A DNA stretch of 64,000 nt from Gigaspora rosea (GCA_003550325.1 QKWP01000053.1:290446-354445); one strand, 5' to 3'; shown: positions 46,977 through 59,904, counted from the first letter of the stretch. Program-made: numbers and translations. Notes: generated by a model not told the origin, from the sequence alone.

Positions 46977-48637
46977 GCCCTATAAAAACTCGATACACAG
47001 AAATGCATGTATAAATACGAAACTGTATGCGGGTAAGCACGGGTTTCATAATTACTGCACGGAAATTGCACGGAAACTGATCATCCAAAAAATTTAATAC
47101 ACGTTATTGCACGAGAAATCGAAATCCATGCACTATTGTGCATAGTATTATATCCATTTATTGAAGTGTATTAATCTTAATGATCACTTAATTTCTATGC
47201 ACTAACGTGTACAATCGTTAAAATTCTTAACGATCATAATTCCGTGCATTAACGTGATGATCATTAAGATTCTTAATGATTATAAATTCCGTGCATTGAC
47301 GCGCACAAAAACATTCATTTTGTTTTGTTATTTTTTTTGGTTTTTTTTTTGCACTTAGCAATAATAATTTCCGTGTATTGACGTGCACAAATTATATTTG
47401 ATTTGTAAGCAAATAAATATTTGCTTTTTTTTTTTGTTTACTCTTATAATTTTTATTATTTTCTTTTATTTTTTATAATTTTTTTTACAACTCATTAATT
47501 TTATATAATTTTTTTAGTTATTGTTATTGATTTTAAACAATCCTTTAGAGTTATTGCCTTGGAAGTTGCTCTTTTGGAATAACGATCATTTTTGGTATAT
47601 GTTTTTTCATCATTTTTGGTGGTATCGTTGCTTTATTTTTTTTACTATTATTTTTTTTTTAGGAGGTTGTTAAATATCGCAGGTTGCTATATCGCAGGTT
47701 AATATGATTGGCCAATTAGATCACAGGATTTTGTGTAACAAAACGAACGAAAAATTAGGAAAAATTACAAAAAAATCAAAAATTTTAAATAACTTGAAAT
47801 TTCATTAAGTAAACTAGTCTTGGACTTCTAATTAAAAGTTTTTTAGCGCTTAATTCTGCATATATATATGCACCCTCTAACTAATATCAATACTAGTTCA
47901 GACCCTAACCCTAACTAATAATCATTTTAATTTTTTTTTTAAATATTAACCTGCGATATCGCAACCTGCTAAATTTATCAAATTCCTTTTTTTATTACTT
48001 TCTGTATATTATTGCATTTTAGTATCTCCGTTACTGCCATTGGAGTTGCCACAATCGGAGTTGTCCCTATTGGAGTTATTTCTAGAGTAGTCATTTCGAA
48101 TTTTTTTTAAACCTTTCTTTTGGTATTATTGCTTTGTTTTTTTCAATATTATTATTTGCTGAGTTATTTTTAAAGTTGGTAGTTTTAGTAATTAGAAGTA
48201 TTTTCTTATTCGATATGTAAACTATTAAATTAAAGTATTTGTATTATAAAATTTAATTAATAAAATAATTAAAATTAGTTAATAAAATACAAAATTTAGT
48301 TAATAAAACTTATAAAATTTAGTTAATAAAATTATAAAATTTAGTTAATAAAATAATGCATATACGACGATATATGTTATTATGTATATGTGTATGGATA
48401 TATACTATTATATATTACCTGCACGTAAATATGCACGAGACAATGCACGAGAAAATACTTAAAATTGCATGTTAGTACATGCACCATTGCACGGAATCCG
48501 TGCCCTTTTACGTGCTGTAAACGTGCTTTCCCATACATTGTCTCGTATAGATTTACGTGCAGGTTCGTGTGGTTCCATATCCAAACTTTCTCGTGTATTG
48601 CCGTATAATTCCGTGCTGCAATTTGTTATAGGGATGT
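46977..48637. mobile_element. Element with CCCTATAA ends and TGCACG subterminal repeats
   Basis: CCCTATAAAAAC at the left and inverted CCCTATAACAAATT at the right lie next to ATG on both sides. TGCACG/CGTGCA units are scattered through about 47020-47400 and 48420-48610, mirrored about the centre, as seen in subterminal transposase-binding arrays. Another MITE sits inside. No transposase is seen. Confidence 0.5.
47670..47975. mobile_element. MITE with ATCGCAGGTT repeats and telomere-like core
   Basis: Both ends contain GCAGGTTG followed by ATATCGCAGGTTAATAT in inverted orientation. ACCCTAACCCTAAC stands inside at about 47900-47917. The design, doubled motif in each end plus telomere-like core, repeats that of the MITE at 2006-2229. 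Confidence 0.7.
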
Positions 48638-48779
48638 TGCTCCTATTACCTTATTTAGATATCCTTGAGGGAGAGTAATTCGTTCTACAATTAATTAAAG
48701 CTATCGTGATGCGTCAAATGTTTATATTACTAATCATTATGCCATCGCTTTTGTACACAGATCAATTATGTATAAATTA

Positions 48780-49301
48780 TTATTACTTCTTTTAGGGACA
48801 AATGAATATAAAGCATTTAAATATTATCGTCTCGCCCCTCACACAAAGTAATAGTACGATCAAGTTTGTAGGTGTTAAAGGGCAATTAGACTTTTAGTTG
48901 TCATATCTCAATGACGAATTGATTGTATAAGAGAGAAGGAAGTTAAACTGGCAATTGATTGGTGTAAATAATTTATATAGATTACACATGTATATAAGTT
49001 CGATGTGTTTGCTCTTTGTGTATTGAGAGGTTTTTGCCCTTATACATAATAGAGAGAGCAAGCATTAGGTATTAGATAGTGTTAGATATTATTCAGATGA
49101 TTCCTCTATTAAAATAAATTTTCTTAATGAAGGTTTATTATATTGTATCTCTTGGCTTTCATTTATTTTTGTATTGTTTCTTTATGAATCCTTTTTTAGT
49201 ATATTTATAAACCCGACCTTATGTATTCCCTCTCTTGTTTACTATCTCTGACCTAAATCTGGCCCTCTAATCTGACGCTCTCCCAAATTTTGATAGTAAC
49301 A
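48780..49301 (+). mobile_element. 3' end of an LTR retroelement, related to 9199-10416 (fossil)
   Basis: A short coding end (phrase KAFKYYRLAPHTK) precedes an LTR-like region of about 435 bp (48867-49301, TGTAGGTG…GATAGTAACA). The coding phrase and the LTR end, with the CTGGTTTAG after it, match those at 9450-10425. Incomplete and broken; no pol domains are attached. Confidence 0.5.
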
Positions 49302-49353
49302 CTGGTTTAGTCTATTGATATACTTAGTGATATGCCATTTATATGATGTCCAA

Positions 49354-50280
49354 ATTTTTTTAGCGTACAGTACGTACAGTACGTATAGTACTTATATAGT
49401 AAAATTGCTCTAGTGGTTATATTTTAAAATTTTTTTTAATATTAGTCTATATTACAATTAATATAATATTTAATTCTATTTTAATAGATAAATATTTAGG
49501 TCGTTCGAAGTTAATTATCTGGTTAACATCACTTTCCAGGACTCCCAGAAGAGAAGCAAATGAAACAAACATATAAAATGAAAAAACTATAGTAAATCTA
49601 TTACAAACGAATTGATTTCAATTAAATTTAGTTCAGAGATTTTAGTTGAGTTGCTAATTAGGTCAGATAAATTTGATTTAATAGCAAAAAAAAAAATTAA
49701 TAAATAAAATATTATATAATGCATTTATTCAAGAAAAAAACTTCGTACGTATAGGCAAAATTCTCGTGATCTAGTGATCGGATCTGCATCATTTTAAAGT
49801 ATGCAGCTAGTGATGTGTAATCATTAAAATAAACCCAAATTTTTTAGCGTACAGTACGTATACTGCTTATATAAAAAATTAAGATTATATAATAAAATTA
49901 AATTAGTATCTATGTTTTAATTTTTTTTAATGTTAGTCTATATTATAATTTATGTAATGTTTAAACCTATTTTAATAAGCAAATATTTAATATAGCAAAT
50001 TAGTAATATACTATGTACATATCTGCTTAATTTTATTAAGCGCTACTTTATATATCTAAAGTAGCTACTTTAGATAGATTGCTACTTTAGATGCAATATG
50101 TACAAATTTAATTTATCTAACAAGAAAGCTTCATCGGGTGTTGATCAATTAATAAATTTGATTGGTCAATTGGCACATAAATATTTATATCGACCCCTCT
50201 TAATAAATGATTAGCAAAAATTTTAGCATACAGTACGTACAGTACAGTACGTATAGTACTGTACGTGGCACATCACTAGA
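49354..50280 (+). repeat. Dispersed direct repeats with GTACAGTACGTA blocks
   Basis: Segments 49354-49500 and 49835-49990 align (TTTTTTAGCGTACAGTACGTA, TAGTCTATATTA). A third start with CAGTACGTACAGTACAGTACG lies at 50222-50270. They look like decayed copies of one A+T-rich element. Confidence 0.55.
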
Positions 50281-50639
50281 TATACTGCTTGATTTCAAAA
50301 AAAATAAAAAAACTAAAATGGCTTAAAATCTATTTGATAAATATAAGACCACAGCAATGTAATAAACTACTGATAATAAATGTACAATAAAATTGCATGT
50401 TTTATCAATGGTGTTAGTAATAATTATAATAATCACATTGATGTTACATTGATCTTTTCATTGATATTCATAAAGATAATTCTTTGTTGTTACGTGTTTT
50501 ATTTTTTTTTATTCATTGTATACGAATCGATCTTTATCGCCTTATATTACATATTTTCTTCAACACTTTATTAATTCGCAAGGATATGGCCTTGTGACTC
50601 ATGAAATTTAATGAATGTCTAAATATACTAAACAATTTC

Positions 50640-50835
50640 AATCTTTAGTGTAAACCAAAATTCAAACTAATGCCTTTAAGGATCTTTGTGTTGGCATAAC
50701 AGAAGAACTGCATATGCCTAAACGAGATAGGAATAACTTGGGATACAAGTTTGTTCTATCAAAAATTTATGAAATAATCTGTGTTGCGCACCATGATAGG
50801 CATGGTGGTCATGAAAAAACTAGAAAAGGTAAATT
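50640..50835 (+). pseudogene. Relic resembling an integrase-type zinc-binding region
   Basis: The plus strand reads MPKRDRNNLGYKFVLSKIY followed by CVAHHDRHGGHEKTRKG, with the spaced histidines and GGHEKT phrase typical of the H2C2 region preceding retroelement integrases. It ends in a GGTAAATT stretch and a T/A homopolymer tract. Nothing beyond it continues the protein. A broken retroelement fragment is the likeliest reading. Confidence 0.4.
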
Positions 50836-50899
50836 ATGTTTTTTTTTTAAAAAAAAAAAAAAACTTGTGCTAATTATCTTCTTATTAGATTTGGGTTAA

Positions 50900-52170
50900 A
50901 CAAGTCACCAACCAGATTCCTGCTGTTTCCAAAAACAAATGCAGGCAGAAATACAAAAATATTAAAATATATATGAATATTCAAATATATTTTAATGTAT
51001 AAAATTTTGCTAACATTTAATATTTAGGCAAGTATATATTAATCTGTTTTTATTAGCTTTTTATTTATATATTTATATATTTTAATGTTTTAATTTTTAC
51101 TTTATTATTATTGTTATTTCTAAATTTTTTCACTTGTTTTTTTTTTTAATATGTAGATACTGATCCTAAAATGACAATCCAGAATAGATATAAATTCAAC
51201 AATGATGTGAACTAGAATACATAAACTACTTTTTATTATTATTAACATATCGCCTTAACAGTTAAGATTAAATTGTGTTATTGCAATTTTATTTAAATGA
51301 GTTTTTTTATTTAATATTTATTTAATATAGTTAACTAATATCTAAAATGGTGTCAGCAAAATCTTGCTTTTGATTATGTATTGAATAACTGCATTTTCAC
51401 ATGTTGTTCATCTGTATTTGCATAATCTGTCGCCTTGATTTTTTTTAATATGCGCATACCATATGATCAGTAGGTGATTTGTAGTTATGCATTGCTGGAT
51501 AAAGTTAGACAAGTATATATATTTTTTTTAAAACCAATGTTAAGGAATTATCTATTATTGTCAGTTTGTCATGAACAATGAAAAAGCTCCTATTCAATTC
51601 TTTATTATTATATACAAATTTTCTCTAACTCTATTTTGTCATACTTTGATTATGAGGCTTTGACTTTTGATAAAAATATTAATCATGCAATTTAAATTAT
51701 GACATTTTTTAAAGCATTAGCTATTAAACTTTGATGTAATCAATTCATGATAATTAGTTAATTATCACTTTCAGGATCCTAACCTGATCAAACATTATAT
51801 GTATTACTTATTGGTTGATCTAATCAAAATATTCAAAAATATATATATATTTTTTATAATATTTACTAATGCTATTTACAACTTTGTTATCTATATAAAA
51901 TGCTTCTTATACCATATTTCATCATCATACTGAATAAGTCAAGCTTTTAAACATAATCAAACAATAAATACATAGTGTTGGCACATATCCAATTAAATTC
52001 ATATGACTTATTTCAGAATTTATTAATGTGACCTAGTCATATGCCAACTCTGTACTATACACATGTAAATTAAGGTATACATAATTTATTAGTTAGTATT
52101 AATAAACTATTAAAATATTTCATTTTTTTAAACTTCTAATATGATCTACTGATTCTTCCGTTCCTGGTTT
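50900..52170. other. A+T-rich spacer
   Basis: No gene, inverted repeat or array is seen beyond simple A+T-rich sequence. Confidence 0.4.
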
Positions 52171-52189
52171 TGCGTGACAGTGTCACGCA
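52171..52189. repeat. Hairpin paired with 333-352
   Basis: GCGTGAC / GTCACGC around AGT stands in the same context as the hairpin at 333-352 (TTCCGTTCCTG before, CAGCTA after). Confidence 0.5.
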
Positions 52190-52606
52190 GCTACCTTATT
52201 AGATAAGTTATTAGCATTAGGATTTGCAAAAATTATTTAAATGATAATTTATCGTTATCGCTATTCACATGTTACTGATATATGATATTTCGGATAAGTG
52301 AATATTTCGTGGGATCTTTTTACACCATCCCGAATTGAACTCATACTCCGTTTCACTACGCTCTAGGTATTTTTTCCAATAAAATTTTTAATGTTAGATT
52401 TCGGAACTTTCGCCAGGTTTCGGTTTCGCAATTTTCGGACATTTCGCCAGGTTTCGGACATTTCGCCAAGTTTCGGACATTTCGCCAGTTTCGCCAGTTT
52501 CGGAATTATCGGATTTGAGGTCTTTGGGACGAAACATATTTCGCCCTATTTCGGAAATTTCGCCTGGACGAAATATATAATTTCGCCCGAAACACTAACT
52601 CTTGAC

Positions 52607-55310
52607 AAAATTTTAATAGAAAAATATATTTGTTGCTATGAATAATTATATGGCTTATATTTCATGTGATATGCTGAAATATAATATCATATAATAAATT
52701 TATGAACTGTATAAGTTGAATATTTTTTTTTTTGCACTTAATTTTGCATCTGTTTATTAGTATAAAGATCTATTGGTTTAAAAAAAATCTTTAAAAAAAT
52801 ACACAAATATATAAAATTAAGTATAAAAAGCTTGCCACATTTGCCACTACTCGCCAACTATGTTGGCAGGTAAAAATTTGGCAAGGCGGTCAAGATCTTA
52901 AATGACCTTGCCAAGCACTCTAGCTGTGCTGTTGCAACATACTGTTTGCACAAAGTACGTAATATCTGATGAAGAAAATCAGAAGCGGGTACTTACGTAA
53001 ACTACTCTCTAATGTTATCAAATAACAGCCTTTAGAATCAAATTGCGTTTATTGCGATTTATTTAGATAAATTAGTTCTATTTTTATTGAATTATATTTG
53101 ATATTTTGTGTAATGATATCAGATTCACTCGGTTTCAATCCCTCCCAATAGTTACTTCGCAAACAACTTAGTTCACAGAAAATTAAATTACTGGCAAGCT
53201 TGATTTAATTCAATTAATTCACGGGCAAGTTCGTATAATAAAAAGTTGTTTCACCGACGACTAATTTTTGTAGACAAATTAATTCTAGTTATTGTCATTA
53301 CGATTTAGGTTTATTAAAGTTGGTGAAATTTATAAAAAAAACTTTGTTGGTGAGATGTTTTCTACTAATGAATTTGTTCGTGAATTAATCGTCTGTAAAA
53401 TAATCATATATGTAATTAATTATCTATGAACTAAGTTGTCTATAAGGTGGTTTGATTATTAACAAAATAATATAGACTTATTTATTATGTTTCGGTGTTT
53501 TTTTTAAATTTGAAAGGCATGTATCTATTTTTTTCTTTTTTTTTATGTAACAATTTTTATCCTGCTCATAGTCAGATTCTATGTTAATCTATAGAATTTA
53601 AATAGTAGAAACATAGCTGAAAATACAAATAATATTAAAGGGAAATATGGGAAATCAAATCAAGAATATAATTTAATTCACAGGAAAAAATGAAGTTTTA
53701 ATACAGTCGATCCTCTCAAAACCGATCCTGATAACCTGATAAAAAATTAATCTTATAAATCTAATGGTTTAAAATAATTTCAAATCCGATAAACTTTCAA
53801 TATTATTACAGAAACTGTCCGCCATGCATACGGTTGACGGATTTATTTACCGGTACTTTTCTTTTATAACAAATAAATCGCATGAGCTTAATTGAGTTTA
53901 TTTAGCATACCCCCATTTTAATAATTCTTAATTACGGGCTTTCACTCTTATTTTTAATGAAAACCCAATTCAAACGAAGTTGGAAATAACGTACGATCGT
54001 CAATTAATAAAACGGGAGAATACCATCTTTATTCACCGTTTCCAAGGGAATAAATAATGCCGCATTTACTATTAAACTCATAACCGTCATTTAATTGATA
54101 TAATTATGGCTATAATCAATTATAAAAATATTATATTCAAAGTTAACGTTAATGAATTTTTGAAACCCTTATTTTTTATTTTTTATTTTTTATTTTTTTT
54201 TTAGCTTGTACATGCATCCGTTGACTATTGTTCATAAAGTTTATATATTAACATAAAGGTGATATAAAGGAGATTAAAATTTATGTAATATTAGTGTTAA
54301 ACACTTTTACATAGTGAACTAAGCAGTTGTCAGTAGAATTTTGAGATATTGTCATCTCTTGTTCATACACGTTACTACTTTATAAAAGTGCTTCAAGATG
54401 AATTTCCGGTTTTCTTCGGTCGATTTAGTTTTTTTTTCTGGCATTGCAAGTAATATTTACATTGCAAGAGATTTGGATCTCTATTATCCTGAATACGCTT
54501 GAGCAAACTTCGTATATACTTAACAATGAATGCTGGATCTCAAAACAATCTAGATGAGAATAGAATTTTAAAAAAAGTATAAGCAAAATTAATTCTTGAG
54601 GCAACAAGTATATGATAAATACAGTACAGTATACGATAGCTTAAAAACATGAATTGGCATCTACTGTTGTTTCTACGGCATCACTAAATAATTTATATGT
54701 AGAACTTTTAAATCTAATCAGAACGTTTATAGTTACATTTTGTACATTCTAAAATGGAATTAACTGCATTACGTATTGAGGCTCGTGCACACTAATAAAT
54801 TTAGGATCATAGCATTACACTTTGTGAAGGTGCTTAAAAATGTTATTCAAAATTTTTTTCGTTTACCAAATTAATTACACTGCCATAAATGCTTAAATTT
54901 ATATACTAAAACTTTATTTTATAAACTATCTGATTTTAATCAGGGTCATTAAATTGTTGAAAAATTGATTTGATATTATAGGACAGTTCCTAAGTATCTA
55001 ATATCAAAATATTCCAAGCACATTCAGCAATTTTATGAAACAGATTTTTATATTTTCGTAACGATTTGGCAAATATTGATAAGGATAAGGATAATGAAAT
55101 CTCTTAAAATCAAAAATGCTTCTATTCAACGATTTAAAATTTTTATAAAGTAGATTATTTTATATTCGATATATATAAACTATATTATGATCTTAAAAAA
55201 AATTAAAAATATATTTAAATTTTATATAAAGATATATCTATGAGGAGTAATATAGCTCGAAAATTAAGATGCATCATTTATTTGTAAATTTTTGATTTTC
55301 AGTGTAGAAA
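52607..55310. other. A+T-rich spacer with one imperfect palindrome
   Basis: No gene is supported. At about 53155-53455 ACAACTTAGTTCACAG and, inverted, ACAACTTAGTTCATAG bound a 300-bp imperfect palindrome that also pairs TTAATTCACG with its complement. Elsewhere only A+T-rich sequence is seen. Confidence 0.45.
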
Positions 55311-55543
55311 ATTAGTGTTCTCAGAGTTCTCATGAGAACACTATTATAAATTTGTGAACAGTATAAATTTTTTACTGTTCACTATTAAAAAATTTTCGAG
55401 AACAGTAAAATAATAATATTGTTCTCATAAGTATAATAATTAGCTATATAATTTTATGGCAAAACCAACAATTGATAAAATAATTTTGATAAAATGGATT
55501 TCAATTTGTTATAATAACAACAATAACAACTACTTATATTGGT

Positions 55544-55544
<1 letters not shown>

Positions 55545-55586
<42 letters not shown>
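55545..55586 (-). repeat. Run of about 42 T
   Basis: This is the longest homopolymer in the window. On the minus strand it is a poly-A run, so a retroposed transcript ending here is one reading; polymerase slippage at a shorter run is another. Its length may not be reliable in the assembly. Confidence 0.5.
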
Positions 55587-55587
<1 letters not shown>

Positions 55588-55689
55588 AGCAAGTCAAGAA
55601 CAATTATTCATTCGGTTTTTTTTTTAGTGAGAACACTTGTAGCTAATATACTGTTCTTATGAGAAAAGTGTTTGAGTCCGAAATATCCA

Positions 55690-56560
55690 ACACTGATGAT
55701 TATTGCTTGCGAACTTCTTTTTGAAGGATTAAAGATCTTGAAACTCATTTGATTGAAATGGAAGATCATTTATTTCGTTTAAATTTTACTCGCATTTATC
55801 AAAAAAAATATTCAAAATTTTCACAATAATAGCTTTAAGAATTACAAATATTGTAAAATGATATTGTAGTAAAGTATTTCGTTAAGAGTTTTGAATTGGA
55901 AAACTTTGCTTTGATCCAAGAAACTGCTTTAGACTTATAAGATGATTTACAAATGAAAAAAATAAAAAATTTGGAATCGCATTATCGAATGGGGAATTGT
56001 TCAAAATCCTGGCTTACCGTCAAATCTTAGAGATTAGTCAACTGAAAATTTTCTAGCTTTAAAACTACTTTACATAATTTCTGTATCTCATCCGTTACTT
56101 CCAGATGTTTTTTGATGATATTGTTAATAATTTAGAATCATATCAACAAATTATCGAGAAAAGCAATATAATAAAAAATATTTATGAAAAACCATCCAAT
56201 ATCATCAGAAATTCTTCCGCCTTGCATAATTTAACACCCAGTTTACCAAGCAGGAATACAGAACCATTTTCAACAATTATCAATGAAATACATGCAGCAG
56301 TAATTGTTTCATGGATTTATAGGAAAGATAACACATACAGTATTCAGTAATAAATAATTCGTACGAGTTTAAAATACTTCTTCTTGGGACTAGAGAAGGC
56401 TGATTCATTTCGGAAATAATGGGACAAATAAACACATCTTGTCGTAGTTATGAAGGTAAAAGGTATTAATGAAATTCTTGGTGGCTATAATTCCATTGAC
56501 TGAGATGAACCAAAAATGCGAGTCCTTCCTATTATAAGAGTTGCAAAAGTATATATCTAT
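55690..56560 (+). pseudogene. BTB-BACK-TLDc relic, copy B
   Basis: Fragments of a BACK domain (LETHLIEMEDHLFRLNF, NNLESYQQI) and the start of TLDc (EPFSTIINEIHAA, EILGGYN) appear in changing frames with stops. It matches 11543-12520 but lacks the MITE there, so it shows the empty target site. It extends a little further upstream than copy A, where an LTR fragment cuts in. No BTB part or start codon is recognised. Confidence 0.75.
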
Positions 56561-57657
56561 TTTTTTTTATTGAATAATGATACAATTCAAATTTTATTTT
56601 AAGCCGTGTAAATATTCAGAACTTGGATATACACATAAAAAGTAATATTTCATATATTTATCTATATCAATATATATTTATTAAAATTTTATTCTATAGA
56701 TTTCAAAAACTTGGCAAGAAAGCTTCAAATAGATAATCTTAAATCATTAAACTCGCTGCTTCAATACTTTCATTAATTTAATTTATTTCAGATCCTGTTT
56801 TCGAACTAAATTTTAGTTATTGTTGTTAAAATTTTCAATACTACTTTGTATATAAATATATAAATTTTTTTTACTTTGTTTTCGTTTATCATAATTCTTC
56901 ATGCATTCTCGACAATTATTAATCATACCTTGGCATTTGGAATCATAACCCGGGATTCATTTTTTAAACCAGTCGCAAATTCTGACATTTAACACCTTTA
57001 TAATAAATATTATGTTGCAAACAAGCAACGCAACTGTGTGATATTGTCAGATTTTCAAATAAACTTAAATTAATTACGTTGTAGGTGCTATTTTCCAAGT
57101 TTTCGGTAGTTAGTATAGAATTACATGCTAATTTTTTCTAGTTATATATTATGACAAATACGGAATGATGAAACACAGGACGAAAAGAATTACGTTACAC
57201 ATGTGTTTTTGTTTTTTTTTTTTGATAGACAATGAGCAGCTTGCCGAGTTGGCCAGAAAGATACCGCCTACCGCGAGAGTTGCAATAGTGATTGCACTAG
57301 GAGTCACCGTGGAAACCGTCGGTCGTTTCCCCTGAGCCAGCTGTGAGTGAAGAAATGATAGAATCACGTGCTCATAGCTTTGGAAGCGGGTTAGGTCGTG
57401 AAAAATTTTGATGCGGGAGTTGGTTCCACCGTTCTAGGTTCTTCTGTTCCTTCAATTGTCGCTCCTGTTCTTGCTTGTTACTTACGCCAACCCTTATGCC
57501 CCTGCATCGGTTCTAATTATTGCATATGAACTTCCCATGATGTAGACACCTTCACATGCACGTGCATTACGTGTCACTATCGTAATGCAGAGAGGCCGGG
57601 ATGTCATGTGGCTGTTTCTCTTTTCGATTACGTGACCAATCATCACGATAAAATTAT

Positions 57658-57860
57658 TAGTTACACTTAAGCTTGTTGGTGAAACTAATTAGTTTCACCA
57701 AAAAACTGGTGCACCAGCAAAACACCATCGGTGCACCATTGAAAATTAGCTTTTTCTATAACTATTAGTGCATTAGTTTCACCAGCTTTACTGTTGCTCC
57801 ATCAATTGACTATTGGTGCACCATTAAAGATTAGTTTCACCAACAAGCTTAGTTACACTA
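57658..57860. mobile_element. MITE in copy B only
   Basis: The arms TAAGCTTGTTGGTGAAACTA (left) and its complement (right) lie at the ends, with further GGTGCACC and AGTTTCACC motifs mirrored inside. The matching part of copy A (around 13630) lacks it. The target duplication is not clear, as flanking sequence differs slightly between copies. Confidence 0.7.
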
Positions 57861-57941
57861 TCTCATGCATCATGTGCGCCACATAAATATGAAACATTGT
57901 GATAGGCTTTTGCGTTTTATCGTTTATTTTAATTTACAAAT

Positions 57942-59904
57942 ATGAATAACGAACTTATTCAAAATTTATTAGAAGATTTTTCAAATTTGCTTGAAAACTC
58001 TAAAGATTTTGATGTAAAAATTAAAATCGGTGAAGACCCAAATATTAAAGAATTTAAAGCACATTCTATTATCCTATCAGCAAGATCAAATTACTTTAAA
58101 GCTGCATTGTCATCACAATGGGCAAGGAGAGAAAACGGAATTATTGTATTCGAGAAGCCTAATATTTCACCATCAGTGTTTGAAATTCTTTTAATGTAGG
58201 CTTAGATTTTCAAAATACTTATTCAATTGTTTATAAACTAAAAAGTGATATCTAGAATTGTACCTCACGTGAGATGATAAAACTTCACACTCATGATTTT
58301 GCGCAACTTGCGTGAGATAATATCATATTTCATGCGAGATAAATTATGTGATTGAGAAAACTTTAAAGAAATTTTTAGCAAGAATTATTGTCGCATAATG
58401 TGTGCGAATTCGCGTGATATAGGTTTATCTGACGAACGGTACATTTCTAGTGATCCACATATAAATAAGAAAAAACATTTATATTAATTTTTTATGTCAT
58501 TAAATTGCAATGTTTATTTTTCATAGCTATATTTATACAGGAAGGTTCTCTGACGAGAAAGAAGTAAGCTTTCTCGATATTTTTATTGCAGCTGATGAAA
58601 TTCAATTATCTAAACTTAACCAAAAAGTTAAAAAATTTTTACTTGAAACTGAATCAGCATGGAAGTTTCCCAAAGACTTTATTACAGTATGTAAACATAA
58701 TACTTTCACTGATTTATATCAAATTGCATTTGAACTTGTATGTAAAAGACCCAGAATTATTTTTGAATCTAAAGATTTCTTAAAAATGGAAGAAAAAGAT
58801 TTAATAAGACTATTAAAATCTGATAGACTTAGATTAGAAGAGATTGAAATTTGGGAATATTTAATTAAATGGGGAATTGAAAATACAGAATCTATTTTAG
58901 ATGATGATTTAACTAAATGGACACAATTAGATTTCATAGAACTTGAGAAAGTTTTGCATAATTGTATTCCTTATATTAGATTTTTGCAATTATCATTTGA
59001 TGAACTCCGTTTAATTATAATTAAATATAAAAATATTCTGCCAGATAATATTTTTGAAGAAATTTTTCAACATTTATTAGATTCTAAATATAAGCATAAT
59101 TTACCAAAAAGAGAATCAGTATATTTTTTTAATTCGAAAATTATCGATGCAAAAGATGCAGCATTAATAGCAAGTTGGATTGATAAGAAAAAAGGAATGC
59201 CCTATCATATTAAGGATATGCCTTATGAATTTGAACTTATTTATCAAGCAAGCCGTGAAAATTTTAGTATTAAAAAGTTTCATGAAAGTTGTGATAATAA
59301 GGGACCAACCATTGTTATAATTAAAGTCAAAAATTCAAATGAAATAATTGGTGGATATAATCCATTATATTGGCATAGTGATGATTATAATTTCAAAACA
59401 ACATCCAAAAGCTTTATATTTTCATTATTTTCATTATCTAATGGAGCAATTCCCATATTAAGCTATGTCTCTTTTAAAAAAGAAGCAATCACTCAGTGTA
59501 TGACAAAAGGGCCATGTTTTGGTTTCCAAGATTTATGGATAGAATATAAGAGCTCACAAGGGTCTGTTGTTGGTATAAGTAAACAAAATTCTTACGAAAT
59601 AGGGATTATCGATAAAGACATTTTGGAGATAGAAGAGTATGAAGTATTTCAAATTAATGATAAGCAATCTTCATTTAGAATAATGTTTAATAAAATAATT
59701 AAATTTATTTTATTAATAATTATTTTATTTGTATATAAACAATTATATAACGAATTAACTAAGGAAAAGCCCATAGTATTTGTATTTTTAAATGTGGTTA
59801 CAGCATTTGTAATGGCTTTAATGGTAAATTTAGTATTTATGACTATTGGAGTTAATGAAACAGTAAGACTTTATGTTTTACTATTGTTTGTTCTATATCT
59901 CTAG
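57942..59904 (+). CDS. BTB-BACK-TLDc protein with hydrophobic C-terminal tail
   Basis: Two exons, 57942-58195 and 58527-59904, join in frame (…FEILL-IYIYTG…) to give 543 residues. The exon 1 donor is GTAGGC; copy A has GTAAGC at the same place. BTB: about residues 20-120 (DVKIKIG, FKAHSIILSARSNYF, YIYTGRF). BACK: about 125-225 (LELVCKRPRIIF-type stretch, EIEIWEYLIKWGI). TLDc: about 280-460 (SKIIDAKDAALIASWID, IIGGYNPLYW, SFIFSL, EEYEVFQI). Most family members end there; this one continues with two or three hydrophobic segments (FILLIIILFVYK; FVFLNVVTAFVMALMVNL; LYVLLLFVLYL). BTB-BACK proteins often bind Cullin3, and TLDc domains are linked to oxidative-stress and V-ATPase roles, but neither is shown here. 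The ATG is the first in frame and preceded by no closer alternative. Confidence 0.9.

Larger units (their letters stand above)
44689..52598. mobile_element. Composite element with hAT-like ends and 10-bp flanking repeat
   Basis: The left end TAGTGTTTTGGGTGAAAT and the inverted right end TAGTGTTTCGGGCGAAAT match. AACTCTTGAC stands just outside each (44679-44688 and 52597-52606, overlapping the last base or two of the right end), so an 8-10 bp target duplication fits hAT. Both subterminal regions carry inverted arrays of CCGAAAT/GGCGAAA-type repeats (44700-44870 and 52404-52590). The inside is a collection of other repeats and relics, listed separately, and no hAT transposase is seen. Confidence 0.6.

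Noticed and set aside
48469-48678. Plus-strand 69-codon frame
   Set aside because: It runs over the TGCACG subterminal repeats of an element and has no protein-like features.
52391-52645. Frame rich in Phe, Gly and Arg
   Set aside because: It is the translation of the TTTCGG/TTTCGCC subterminal array.
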